64,000 nt of DNA from Saxidomus purpurata (Eukaryota > Mollusca > Bivalvia > Venerida > Veneridae), in the NCBI GenBank assembly GCA_022818135.1, contig JAFMSR010000010.1, positions 9,811,188 through 9,875,187 on the forward strand. The letters are read 5' to 3'. The translations under genes and the position numbers were made by a program. The notes below the pieces were generated by a model. The model was not told the DNA's origin and searched no databases. It worked only from the letters and a program-made list of their open reading frames with translations. How positions within the stretch are numbered: position 1 is the stretch's first letter; each line of letters starts with the position of its first letter. Shown here in pieces: positions 1 through 11,275 of the stretch.

Positions 1-535
1 TTGCTTTCAAACAACTCAGATTCGCAGTAATTATTCATATCCCTGAAACCAAGAAGTTCTCATTCTGATATCTCGAATATAAAGAAATTTCTGCTAGAAA
101 GATTGATTTAGATGGTTACTGATTACAGATGTAAACGAAAGCTCACAAATTATATTGTTGATAAATTGTTAGATATGCAACTGTGCAACTTGGCCACACA
201 TTTTGCAATACAATCTGTCGCAACAAAGAATATAAACAAATGTAAATTTGCAAAATATTTATAGGCAGCAGTAAATAAAACCTAAACTCACTAAAAAAAA
301 ACTCAATAAACTCTTATATCTGTTTACTACAAAGAAATTATATAAGTACTATTTTGTCATGTCGTTTTTCCTTAAAAGAGTCATTTCAACCAAAACTAAG
401 TTGAGTAAGAAGATACTCATTTTGATATCGTCTAATTGTTTTGAAGGTCTATGATATGATTGTAATATATGATGATGTACTTGTGATTGAACCTAAATAT
501 TGTTTTGGTCAAAAATCCAGTAAACCCTTTTTCAG
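1..535. other. AT-rich stretch, probable intron upstream of the first GT10 exon
   Basis: No exon is recognised here. The stretch ends in a pyrimidine-rich run and an AG at 534-535 that forms the splice acceptor of the following fucosyltransferase exon. The 5' exon(s), which should encode a cytoplasmic tail, signal anchor and stem, were not found and may lie left of the window. Confidence 0.4.
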
Positions 536-1555
536 GTACATGCTGCAGCAAACGACTGTACTACAAGCCATTGTCAGACAGGAAAAAGACCTTTTAAAAT
601 CTTATGGTATAACCCTCCAATGTTTCTACGATTAAGACCAGATGCAATGTTTAGTGGATTTGATGGATGCCCTTATAGTAACTGCATCATGTCCTATATC
701 AAGGCAGAAGCTCGTTTAAGCGATGCAGTGATTTTTACGGGACGTTTGTTTCCGACAAGACTTTCTTTCTCCCGACCGGTAGGTCAGATATGGATATTTT
801 ATGAACATGAACCGCCCTATAGATTTGGCGAACTTAGCAACATGTGGAATCAAAGCAAAACTTTCAACTGGACAATGACATATGATGAAGACATTGCCGA
901 TATACATCTACCTTATGGTGAAATATGGAGAAATGATAAATCTGAGAGTATAAATTATGATGAAATAATGCAGCGTAAAAATAGGACCGCTCTTTTGATA
1001 TTTTCTCACTGTGACACACCTTCTGAAAGACTTAGATACGTAGAAGAATTGAAACGGTATGTCGATGTAGACGTTTTTGGAAAATGTGGAATGGAATGGA
1101 ATTGTGGAAAACGATTTGTGCATGATAATTGCTTCGAAATTATAAACAATTACAAATTTTACTTGGCTCTCGAAAATTCATTCTGTAGTAATTATTTTAC
1201 AGAAAAGATTTATGATAATTTTAATTATGATTCGATACTAGTTGTGCGTGGTGGTAAGAAAGGACAAATCAAGAAAATACTCCCAGATGGAACTTATATA
1301 GCAGCAGAAGATTTTGAAAATGCAAAAGAGCTCGGTAAATACATGAATGCAATGACTTCCGAACAATATCTTAACATTTTGAAGAAAAAAAAGGAATACA
1401 CAACGTCAGACAGTTACCTGTTAGTCTTTCAAAAAGCAATGTGCGACTTATGTAGTAAAATGAATAACATTAAAACGTTTACTAAAACTATTGACAACAT
1501 GGAAAAATTATTCTTTTCTTCAGAACCGTGTGTTTCATTAAATGATATAGAATAA
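536..1555 (+). CDS. Alpha-1,3-fucosyltransferase (GT10), 3'-terminal coding exon, copy 1
   Basis: This exon encodes 339 residues of a GDP-fucose-dependent alpha-1,3-fucosyltransferase-like enzyme (CAZy GT10), which in animals is a type II Golgi membrane protein. It is read from the acceptor AG at 534-535; the first in-frame ATG, at 620, is internal, because the codons before it encode ILWYNPP, a stretch typical of the start of the GT10 domain. In order one sees ILWYNPP, the NWTMTY...IHLPYG region (Pfam GT10 N-terminal domain), then YKFYLALENSFCSNYFTEK at about residues 206-224. That last motif is the GT10 donor-site signature, complete here with ENS and TEK. The end is cysteine-rich (CDLC). 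The membrane anchor must come from an upstream exon I could not find. A close paralogue follows 1.5 kb downstream on the same strand. Acceptor specificity cannot be read from sequence. Confidence 0.9.
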   Translation, partial: VHAAANDCTTSHCQTGKRPFKILWYNPPMFLRLRPDAMFSGFDGCPYSNCIMSYIKAEARLSDAVIFTGRLFPTRLSFSRPVGQIWIFYEHEPPYRFGELSNMWNQSKTFNWTMTYDEDIADIHLPYGEIWRNDKSESINYDEIMQRKNRTALLIFSHCDTPSERLRYVEELKRYVDVDVFGKCGMEWNCGKRFVHDNCFEIINNYKFYLALENSFCSNYFTEKIYDNFNYDSILVVRGGKKGQIKKILPDGTYIAAEDFENAKELGKYMNAMTSEQYLNILKKKKEYTTSDSYLLVFQKAMCDLCSKMNNIKTFTKTIDNMEKLFFSSEPCVSLNDIE

Positions 1556-3051
1556 TAAAAGTATACACCTTATCGCAATTATTAAAAGAAGTGCTTCTTA
1601 ATTTGACCAATTGATATTGTGCCGTTTGTTCTGAAAAGGACAACTAGTAGAGAATTGGAACCACAAGTAAAAGAAATGACAACAGACGTATTCATACTAA
1701 CGTTTTAATGGTTCAATTCTTTTTCAACTTTAAGGTATTCAAGATTTAAATTGTGTCTTTATTTAAAAAAACGTGTTGCCGTACTTTGCTATAAATAGCT
1801 AATTGAATAAATTCCAAGATACATTTTTGTTATTAATTAATTAATATAATTAATTGTTAATAGTTATTAAGCCAAAATTTATGATTATATGTCCTGTAAA
1901 ATGTCATGTACACAGACAGTCCTTTACAAATGTGGTGTATTCTTTGAACGTTTAGAATGCACCTTATAAGATATGATAGTGTTTTGTGAAGTTTTGAAAC
2001 ATTTTTTGTATTCATCCATGAACATTTTTAAAACCATCATACACACAAATATCAAAATCGACATAACGTACAAGATATTATCCTTTGAGTCAAAACCTTT
2101 TTATTATGTATAAAGTATTTGAGTAGTAACCATATTCTGTAATTTATCACCACCGGAATTACTCACGCCGCTTTACACTTTATGACTGTATAACATACAA
2201 TATATTTTATACACTACATTAAGGATTTTCATGTCTCTAGCTGGAAAGCACAGAGCCGTAGCATTATGTTACATATCTTCTCAACTGAAACCTCAAGTAC
2301 ATGAGCTTATATATTTGGTATGCATAATTGCCGTGTGTCAATCATTTTCAAATCTTGACTCTAGAGTAAGAATTGGCCCGGCCTAGATCTATTTGTTCTC
2401 AAAGAGATATTTAGTGTCTATATGATGTTTAAAGAAAAAAGACATATTGTTAAATACAAAGTTTAGAGCTAAGATATGTGTTGTGTACTATGTAGTATTG
2501 TGTAGACGTCTTCTTTGAAATGTGTTCAAACTGTAAGGCTGAGTAATGCAGCGCCAGGAGTGGACCACTTACGCTAAATACAATGTATAGAAGAAAACAT
2601 AGGACATCCTTTTGTCATTGGCTGCACAATTTACAGCTAAGCGAAACATGTGTTGCATTCTTTTGTAGTTGTCAAGGTAGTTAAAATTGTTCCACTCGCA
2701 CTAATTGGCAAATCGGTAGTTACCTTTTCGTACAAACCTATAAGATAAACTTGAAATATCGTTATTCTGAATTATGGTGAAACTGATGCGTCATAGACTG
2801 TTTAACCTTGAAATAGTAATACAAAATAAAAAACTCATTTCAATGAATCAGATAGGTTAAAACTAAACTAAACTCATCGATGGAATATAAAACCAAATGC
2901 TTGAAAAGCATTACCAATATGACATTGAAATTAATACAAGTTAAACATGATTTCGTTATCGTCCGTCACATGTACTTATTAATCATCAAACACTTAGCTG
3001 ATTTGTATTTATGAAATCTCAGATTATTAATTATCGCTGATTCTCTTTCAG
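1556..3051. other. Spacer or intron between the two GT10 exons
   Basis: This is AT-rich sequence with a possible polyadenylation hexamer AATAAA at 1806-1811 for copy 1. No first exon for copy 2 was recognised. A pyrimidine-rich tract ending in AG at 3050-3051 is the acceptor of the next exon. It is therefore unresolved whether copy 2 has its own promoter and first exon or shares upstream exons with copy 1 by alternative splicing. Confidence 0.4.
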
Positions 3052-4089
3052 GTTTCCTTATCCTCAGACAAAGCATCCATCGGAAATTTAATAAGAAAAA
3101 ACGGTACTGCATATAAAAAACGATTTCGTATATTGTGGTACAACATTCCTCGATTCTTGCAGTTAAGAACTGATGCAATGTACAGTGGATTCGAAGAATG
3201 TGCAAGCAAGAATTGCTTGCTTACATATATCAACGGTGATGCACCTATGTGCGCAGCAGTTATATTTACAAATACGCTTTTACCAAAGACCGTTCCTTTC
3301 AAGCGACAAAATGGTCAAATTTGGATACTTTCAGAATATCAGCCGACAATCATGACTAACATTAATTCTGGTTTATGGGATAATGAAAACGTTTTTAATT
3401 GGTCAATGTCTTATCAAAATCGGTTTGCAGACATTCATTTACCATATGGCAAGATACATAAACGAACTACAAGAAGCGATAAGGATTTTTATGAAATTGC
3501 CAAAAGCAAAAATAAAACCGCCTTAATTATAATGTCTCGCTGTAACACACCAGCTAAAAGGCAAGTTTATCTAAACAAACTGAAGAGATACGTTGATATT
3601 GATATATTGGGGCGTTGTGGAACAAAATGGGACTGTGGTATGAAATATTTGCATGACGACTGCTTTGATATTTTAAATCAATATAAATTCTTCTTGGCAT
3701 TTGAAGATTTACTTTGCAGTGAGTATTTCACGGATAGACTGTTCGAAAATTTTGATTACGACACCATCCTAGTAACACGTGGTGGTCTTAAAGGACAAAT
3801 CAAGCAAATAATGCCAGCAGGGACTTTCATTGCTGCTGAAGACTTTCAAGATGCAAAACAACTCGGACAGTTCTTGAGTTCAATGACGTTAGAAAGTTAT
3901 GTTGATATGTTAAAATTGAAAAGTCTTTACGAATCGGAGGCATATGCATATGTGTTTCGCAATGCTATGTGCGATATTTGTAATAGATTGAATAATGTTG
4001 AAGAATTCAGAAGCACAAAATATAGTATTAATTACATTCAGAATTATTCATCATCTTGCACCTCTCCAGATGACTTAATTACACATTAA
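3052..4089 (+). CDS. Alpha-1,3-fucosyltransferase-like (GT10), 3'-terminal coding exon, copy 2
   Basis: This exon encodes 345 residues colinear with copy 1 and read from the acceptor AG at 3050-3051. It keeps ILWYN near the start, the NWSMSY...IHLPYG region, the paired cysteines of the C-terminal part (CGTKWDCG, CDIC) and the block PAGTFIAAEDF. It differs at the donor-site signature: copy 1 has ALENS and TEK, whereas this copy has AFEDL and TDR (YKFFLAFEDLLCSEYFTDR). Those positions are strongly conserved in the GT10 family, so the paralogue may have changed activity or lost it. The reading frame is intact over its whole length, which argues against a simple pseudogene. The signal-anchor exon was not found. 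Confidence 0.87.
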   Translation, partial: VSLSSDKASIGNLIRKNGTAYKKRFRILWYNIPRFLQLRTDAMYSGFEECASKNCLLTYINGDAPMCAAVIFTNTLLPKTVPFKRQNGQIWILSEYQPTIMTNINSGLWDNENVFNWSMSYQNRFADIHLPYGKIHKRTTRSDKDFYEIAKSKNKTALIIMSRCNTPAKRQVYLNKLKRYVDIDILGRCGTKWDCGMKYLHDDCFDILNQYKFFLAFEDLLCSEYFTDRLFENFDYDTILVTRGGLKGQIKQIMPAGTFIAAEDFQDAKQLGQFLSSMTLESYVDMLKLKSLYESEAYAYVFRNAMCDICNRLNNVEEFRSTKYSINYIQNYSSSCTSPDDLITH

Positions 4090-4459
4090 ACAATGTGGTT
4101 TGTATCCTTGTAGTATTGACATTATCTTTTAGTGATCGTCATTTTGCTAAAACCGTGGTAAGGTGTGGAAGGTCTTGTAGTTGTTCGCGGTATAAACTAT
4201 TATTATTTGATAATAGTAATACATTTTCAGATGTTAATATCCATGTAGATTTCTGCTACATGTAAATTTTAGAAAGAACACAGCAAGCGATAGCCGCAAA
4301 TGGTTCCGGTTGGTAAAATGTACTTCTAGTCAGATACATGTTATTTATATGAATATACGAGTACAGTATACTCCAGATGTTACGACCTCGCGTGTTAATA
4401 GATTTTTGATGTTATGATTCAAATTGATAAGTTCCTAAATAGTTCATATTAGATTATTA

Positions 4460-4608
4460 GTTTCTTATATGCGGACGAGGTTCAGATCGAAATATCCGTT
4501 ACTGAAGGTAACTGTTTTGGCGGGAACGAGGCTCTGTCGAGTTCCTGCGAAACAGTTACCCGAAGTGACGGATATTTCTATCTGAACCAAGTATCTCATG
4601 AAAGAAAC
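4460..4608. repeat. Foldback (hairpin) element with loop AACGAGGCTCTG
   Basis: The two halves are inverted copies. The left arm, about 4460-4524, includes TTCAGATCGAAATATCCGTT; the right arm, about 4540-4608, carries its near-complement. The short loop contains AACGAGGCTCTG (4525-4536). The same 12 bases sit in the loop of a second, otherwise different foldback at 53.1 kb. It is probably a MITE-like foldback transposon. Confidence 0.75.
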
Positions 4609-7600
4609 TTTTTCTTGCATACCGTCTTGCACTTTGAAATAGATATTTAAAAATACACTTACCGAAATGATGCATTTTAATATAAAAACAAACGTTCTTT
4701 AGATGGTATGTTTGGGAAAGTGACGTCACATTTTATATAACGTTACGTAATAAGTAATCCACGTAAGTTGTCTTACACGGGGGTGTAAGATGAGATTTTC
4801 CAGCACTGGTAAAAACTGCAAATATCCCCATCTGGTATGCAAGAATTAACTAAACACAGTCTGCATGTTAAGATATCAAACGTTCGATAATCAGGGTATA
4901 ACGATACACGTTTTGGTCCCTTTTTCGAACACGATAATTTACCAGACTTTTATAAAAACATCCCTGAACTCGGGATTCACACAAAAATCACAACTGTGAA
5001 AACACAGGAAACATATGCAGACATAAGGAAAGAGGTCATATGGGGACATAGATACATTAAACACAATGGTAAAATCCTAACATTCAATAATTGGATAAAT
5101 TCTAGTATCTTGTTCATTAATGACTTACTAGACGAAAATGGAATTTTATTTGAGGTGTCAATTTATAACAATCAATGAAATATAAGTAACACAGTTAAGT
5201 AATTCAAATACAAATTACAGCATAGAATCTTTTCTTGCAAAGAAATCGCTTTATTAATAAGTGGAAATGGTCGATTGTCCTAACTGCATTGTATGTTATA
5301 GCATTTTTAGACTGTCCGGTAATCGAAGATATGTGGGAATTATCATTACAATATTTACGTGAAACTGGGATAGACAAAAAATACATAAAGATATTACGCT
5401 CAATAGTATTAGGATATAAAGTGGTTTATCCAACCTAATTTTACGCGAATGTATATTGGCAATGTTTGGGTTTTGCATTTTTAAAGCATACTTCCCTTGT
5501 GAGAGGTGAGTCAATCTATTTAAATCAGGGATGTCACTCTTGTTTAAATAATTTGAAAAATGAAATGAAAACAACCATTTTATTTCAGAATTTAATTTTT
5601 TTATTGTGAACAAATAACTGTAATTGTAAGAACGAATTGTTTGCTTTTATTTTGATAAATTTGTAATTATTGATATATGTACACAAAAACAAATTGTGTT
5701 GGGTGTATGAAACAAAAAGGTGAATAAAGTATAAAAAAAGTAAGTTTGGGTATGTTTTTATTTTATAAGTTCGAAAAGAGAAGCATACAGTCGCTGATTC
5801 TGTTTGCTGCGAGGATGTTCGTCCATCGGTCTCGAGCTCGGGCATCGTATCGCTCAGCAACAGCTAGCTCTAATTAATTGAAACTCCATAGGAAACTATA
5901 CTGTTTACAGAAAGCTCTGATTTAGTCATCACGTTCTGTTCAATATGACATCTAACACTACAGATATTTCATATTACATAATACATGCAAAATCTAATTT
6001 CTTTTTGCATACATATCTGTTGTTTAAACGTATTTTTTCTTTAACATTAAAATTTAACATTTGCTGCTAGAAATTAAACACGCTTATCTCCATAATCAAC
6101 ATTATGACTTTGTTTTTACCGCATTATTAGTTAGCTGTGCACGTGTTGAACGTTTCAATAGTGCCAGCAACTTCCTTTCTGTCCACTCTTTACTGGAGCT
6201 ATCTTGTCTTTAACTTGTCAAGAAATATAATATTAAACGCTAAAATTGGCTTTAGAATAGGAGTAGTCAGACAAAGTGAAAGGATGGGAATTGCATAAAC
6301 GGTTTACATACATGTAGAAATAAATTGTGTATGTATTCATTGGATATTTGATTTCAATTTATACCAATCCTTGTGCGACATTATCAGTAGCCTCGACATG
6401 TTCGTCAATGTTAAAATCTTAACATTCGTTGAACAGTGTGTTGACCTAAGATATTACAAACCTCAACAGTTCGTACATTTGACCAAAAAGCTATAACGGT
6501 TGCAATTAGCCGTTATATTCTAGACGGCGTTTTATGAGGCTGTATATACCCATTATATAGCTAAAGAAACCTATTCGGGTGACAATTTGTTGTAGGTCCG
6601 GGCCTATTTTAGTGTCAAAATGGGTTAAGAATTTGATAATATATAATATATAATTTAAATGTTATTTATTGCCCTAAATATATTTTGTTTTGAATGATTG
6701 ACAAAATTAGAGAATATACGCAGTGTTTATGTGATAGGCTAAGAAAAAGACCAACTGTATGTAATTCTTGGATAGAGAATGTTTGCCATAGTGCCTTTAA
6801 TATTTAAATAGGCAAAAGGGTCAATGACAGTACTCAGATGTGAAAGTGCTGGTATATGTTGGAAATTAAAACTTAGGGAGAAGGGCGCGCAAAGAATAAG
6901 ATCGTTGTAACCAGTTGTGTATTACGTACTTTTCTAGTGAAATAAGCTATTGCTAAACTGACGTTAAGTTTACCATTAATGACACCAAACGTTGCAATTA
7001 TAAATATACATCTTTTTGTTTCCTAAGATATATTTTTATGCGGCACTGCGTACAATGCTACACAATGCATGTCACTATTTTCTGAACAAAACGGAAATAA
7101 ACATAGCTTATAAGTTATTGTAGCAGCGGACCTTAGGACACAAATTCAAAATGTTGATGGAAAAGTATGCATCTCGGTTAAGGTAAAGTTCAATGTCTTT
7201 ACTTTCGAAAAAAGAATTCTTTTTGCCTACTCAACTTTAACATTCACTTAAAAAATGCTATCTGGCGGCACCCGTATTTCTAACAAAAATCATCAGGTTT
7301 TGTTCTTTTAAATGATCGAAAAAAAGGAGCATGTGTTCACGTTGGATGTTTTGTTAAAATAACTTGAATATCACCAGAAAATGCATATAAACGCGACGTT
7401 TCAATGTTTTCAAACCATGACGTCATTCTTTTCATGCCGACATACGGAAAATAGTTACATTAATCGGAAATTCCGTTACTGGTAAGGTGAAAATGATATA
7501 TTCTTAAGTATAAACGTTCGAGTTAAAGTTGGAATTAATTATAAAATGTCCACGAAGATTAAATTATTTTAAAATGTTGATATGTTAACAAAAGGAACAA

Positions 7601-8624
7601 ACAACGGAAAAAATAAAAACATATGGAAATTATTGAAGAAAAGATACGCGACTGTTCCGCTACCTGCTTCTAACCATTTTTCTATTTTTTCAGGAATACG
7701 TAGTATTATGTTTTCCGATTGACTTGATGTAATCTTATAATACATGTGGACATTTTTCATCAACAGTAATAAGTAAACGGTATGATTCGTGTAAACAGAT
7801 ATCTGATTCTATAAATTTCAGTTATGATAATCAAATAAAAAAATTGGTTCCAAAATAGCTGTGTTTCTCATTATTTCAACGCAACAAAAATGAAAAACGA
7901 TCATGTAGATTCGAATCCCGACTCATGCCTAAGTCCACCAAGCTGCAATGAGCAGCAGTGACAGTAAATGTTCTAAATCTCTCCACGAAGTGACAAAATC
8001 TTGACTGACCGTTCAAAAGCCACTCATTCAGCTACGGACAATATCTTCGTAATCAAACTAAAATAATTAAAATCAAACTAACCAAAAACATGCCCCAAGT
8101 CGCGATTATACCGGAATAATCGGAAACGTTCGGTAATAGATATTTTTTGACGAAGTACCTCGTATGATATTCACTGTGTATTTCACAAACTATCACATAA
8201 AGGCTTGTTACCATATTTGCCATGAATCAAAATTTTACTTGTGAGACACTCACAATGTACAAGCGAATAAGCTTGATTATCTTTCAAAATAAGTGCAGAC
8301 TATGAATTTACCTGGGGAAAATAAATTGTTTTGTAACTTGTTAAATTTCTCACATAGTCATATTTGACAGCAAGGCTTGAACCGTTTTAAAAAGAAGTCA
8401 GACATGTCGGTATAAACACTGCTTTCAGGGTTTGTTCACGTCAGAACTATTCTATTTAATCTTCTTTTTGTAGAAACAGATGAAATTCAAATTTACGTAC
8501 AAAGATATATTACTGATACAATCACTTGTATCTGCATAATATTAAAAGCAGTCTGCACATTTACATCTCTGCCATCCACCCATAACTAATGTATCACACC
8601 CATATATGCTATATGGGTTTTAAA
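4609..8624. other. AT-rich intergenic sequence without supported genes
   Basis: Short open frames here lack splice context, homology and coding-like composition. The one odd patch is a small GC-richer block at about 5783-5870. On the minus strand it reads as about 35 codons ending in a stop (AERYDARARDRWTNILAANR within it) and could be a fragment of a terminal exon. I cannot support it further. Confidence 0.35.
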
Positions 8625-8695
8625 GCTGCTCGCTCTCAGTTACCGTTGAAAAAAACATTTTTCAAAAAAATCGACATTCTTCTTCATAAATATAA
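8625..8695. repeat. Dispersed repeat, copy A
   Basis: The segment starting GCTGCTCGCTCTCAGTTA and continuing with GTTGAAAA and an A/T-rich tail recurs at about 20029-20100 in the same orientation with scattered differences. This marks a dispersed repeat family. No coding or structural character was seen. Confidence 0.6.
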
Positions 8696-8775
8696 AACTA
8701 AAGGCTAGAAAGAAAAAATAAGCAAAAATCTAGGTAGGAATTTGCAGAAATCGATTGAAAAGGTCGGTTACACGG

Positions 8776-8802
8776 CCCCCCCACCCCCCCCCCCCCCCCC
8801 CC
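8776..8802. repeat. Poly-C tract
   Basis: A near-pure C homopolymer of about 27 bases, interrupted once by A. Tracts like this are frequent assembly and polymerase-slippage sites. Confidence 0.9.
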
Positions 8803-10658
8803 ACTATATGTTCATATTGAAATTTCAAAGCGTTTGCACGCTTTTATTTAAGCTGTTTTTTGAAATTTAGAGTATAGGAGCAGCTGTTTATACTGGAGCC
8901 TTTTTATATGACCATATTTCTAAAATACTTTTTTACTCGTTTGAGAAATTAATTTTTTTCCAAGGTTTAAAGTAATATTGAATATAAAATTATAAATGAC
9001 AAATTCATTTACTTCAAAAGCATAAAAACAGAATATTTGCAAGTGTTATTTACTTAACCGAAACGTTCCAGTCACCATCGGTAATATCACGATATACAGT
9101 AAATTTGTTGTACAATGAATGGGTGGATAGCGATTTATTACGTACAGAAGATTTCCATATTCAACTTGTTTATTTGTGCCAACATTTTATTTATTTATCA
9201 TTTTACGTTCATTTAGACATATTCATTTTTGGGAATAAAATCTGATAGATCTATGGTGTGCCCCTTTGATTATGTTTTGCATGCTATGAGATGTACTGTT
9301 AACAAGAGTTATCAAAGAAGGTGATCCATACGCTCTGTCACTGCACCTTTGACTCAAATGACAGCGATTTTATTTACCATTTAAGGAAGGGGTCCAGACA
9401 GATTATCACATGACAGGAAATGGTGGAAAGCATAAATGTGTATGTCATATATGCAGTTGTATAATATTTTCATAACTGCAGGCATATTTTGTTCAGTGAA
9501 ATTTAAAATAAGACAAACAACGAAAAAAATAGTTGCAGCTAGGAGGGTGTTTTAAAGTCATAATGGTATACGTTTTTTGTTTTCTTTCTTTTAAGAAATC
9601 AGTAATAGCAAAATCTAAAACAGAGTTTCCATGAATCTCGTCATTGTAGAAAGTATTTTGATTATTTGAAAGATCAGCGTTTAATTTTTCATTGAGATTG
9701 GGTAAAATGTGACATAAAACACTATTTTGCAGATAAGAGATGCAATGCTTTTTGTAATTGCTCAAAACGTCTGTGAAAATGATCCGCGAATCACGAATTA
9801 GAACTTTTTCGTTGTATCGTCAATTGGAGACTAAAGCGTTGTATTTTTGAAAAGTTAGTATTGCCTATAGAATACCAGATCGGTAAGTTATAAGTAAATG
9901 CTTAGGACATTTGACCCAAAGTAAATGCCAATGCACATCTCTTATGTTAAACGTTTAACGTCGCTATTCTTTGGCAAGATCCATTCATTTTGCGTCTGTT
10001 TTGCACTTATCACCAATTAATCCTCTACTTTCAACAGCATGCATTACTGTCCGGTTAGGATAATTTTACAATGACGCAACAGAAGAGTCTACTTTTATCG
10101 GGTAAACACGTTATCTTATTACAAGGGAGAGCACTGGGCATAATTAATGTCAATATATGAACAAATCATACAGTAAACAATTCGTGTCATTAATGATAGG
10201 TCAAACCGGTTTTGATCTTTTGTTTGTGTCGAACAGGAGTTCATCAAGGGACATGTACATTCAAATGTTTACTCTCTTATTAGAAGATAGTTTTAATTGA
10301 TTTCTTCTTCTTTTTTGTTTCATTTATGTTTACTTCTATAATCGTTTTAATTCAGTTTTTCTGTTGGACAAAAAAGAACAGTAAACAATCATGAAGATCA
10401 AAATTTGCCTTTATTGACCATTCATCAAACAGCAAAAGTTCAATGATGACCTTCATTACTTGCTGAAGAATTGTCTTGGACAAAGTAATGCTCGTGCTTG
10501 ATATGAATATAGAATCGTTCAAAGTTTTAGTATTTTGACTTTCAAATACTGTTTATTGTTTTTTCTAAAAAAGATTGAAAAAAAAACATACATGTATATC
10601 TACGCAATTGAGATTTTATCTGAAGTAATACTGAAATAATTAAATGGAAAAAATATTA
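8803..10658. other. AT-rich intergenic sequence, nothing recognised
   Basis: No gene, RNA or clear repeat could be supported on either strand. Confidence 0.4.
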
Positions 10659-10737
10659 AGCTTCGATGAGGATCGAACCAGTTCATAAAATCTCTATATG
10701 CACACACCCAGCGCCTTACCCACTGCGCCAACGCACA
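10659..10737 (-). repeat. tRNA-like pseudogene or SINE head
   Basis: On the minus strand the segment has an A-box-like TGGCGCAGTGG followed about 40 bases later by a B-box GGTTCGATCC, the internal RNA polymerase III promoter of tRNA genes. The ends do not form a seven-pair acceptor stem and the T stem is broken. It is therefore not a functional tRNA but a decayed tRNA-derived sequence, most likely a SINE head. Confidence 0.55.
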
Positions 10738-11176
10738 GTTCTATCGAATGTTCATGTATTTATAAGCCTATATCCATTTTCTTTATACATGCTCTACCTG
10801 TTTATGCAATGCTCGTAAACTTTTGTGTACACACATCTCTGTTACGCCACTGTCACATTATCCAAACCAGGTTATACTTTCACACGCACCGATGTCTGAA
10901 ACAGCCGACTAGCTACGGTCATGCATGACAGGAATGAGCATTCCGTTAGAGTATTCTTTTATTCAAAGAATAGCCATTTAACATACACGAATCTGTTATA
11001 CTCTATGGGTTTTGTTTATTACATCAGCCAATTTTATTGGGGCCGGCTTGTAGTGACGGTAATCGGAGTAGTGTCGTTAAATTGGAGCGTAAGTTGCGTT
11101 TTGCTGATACAGCGTGCTATTGCTTTCCCTTTCATTTTGTATTACAGTACTGTCGTCGAAAGACAATTCCTGTGTA

Positions 11177-11275
11177 TCAGTGTTCCGAATCATAATCAGG
11201 TGGCACAAACAACTCAAATGTCTCAAAAAGCTGGCTAAAAGTGTCCAACTCCGAGATGTTGCCGGTGACCGCCAT
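11177..11275 (-). other. Short ORF with a good start context, unrecognised
   Basis: The minus strand has an ATG in a favourable context (AACAAAATGGCGG) followed by 32 codons of balanced composition (MAVTGNISELDTFSQLFETF at the start) and a TGA. In another frame the sequence stays open and hydrophilic for roughly 35 more codons (EIion-poor, rich in D, E, N, T), so this may be a frame-shifted gene start or a transposon remnant. I do not recognise the family. Confidence 0.2.

Noticed and set aside
441..635. 64-codon frame overlapping the start of the first GT10 exon
   Set aside because: It is out of frame with the conserved ILWYNPP...LRPDAM reading and crosses the splice acceptor.
10659..10737. 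Functional tRNA gene
   Set aside because: A- and B-boxes are present, but acceptor and T stems do not pair; kept only as a tRNA-like relic.
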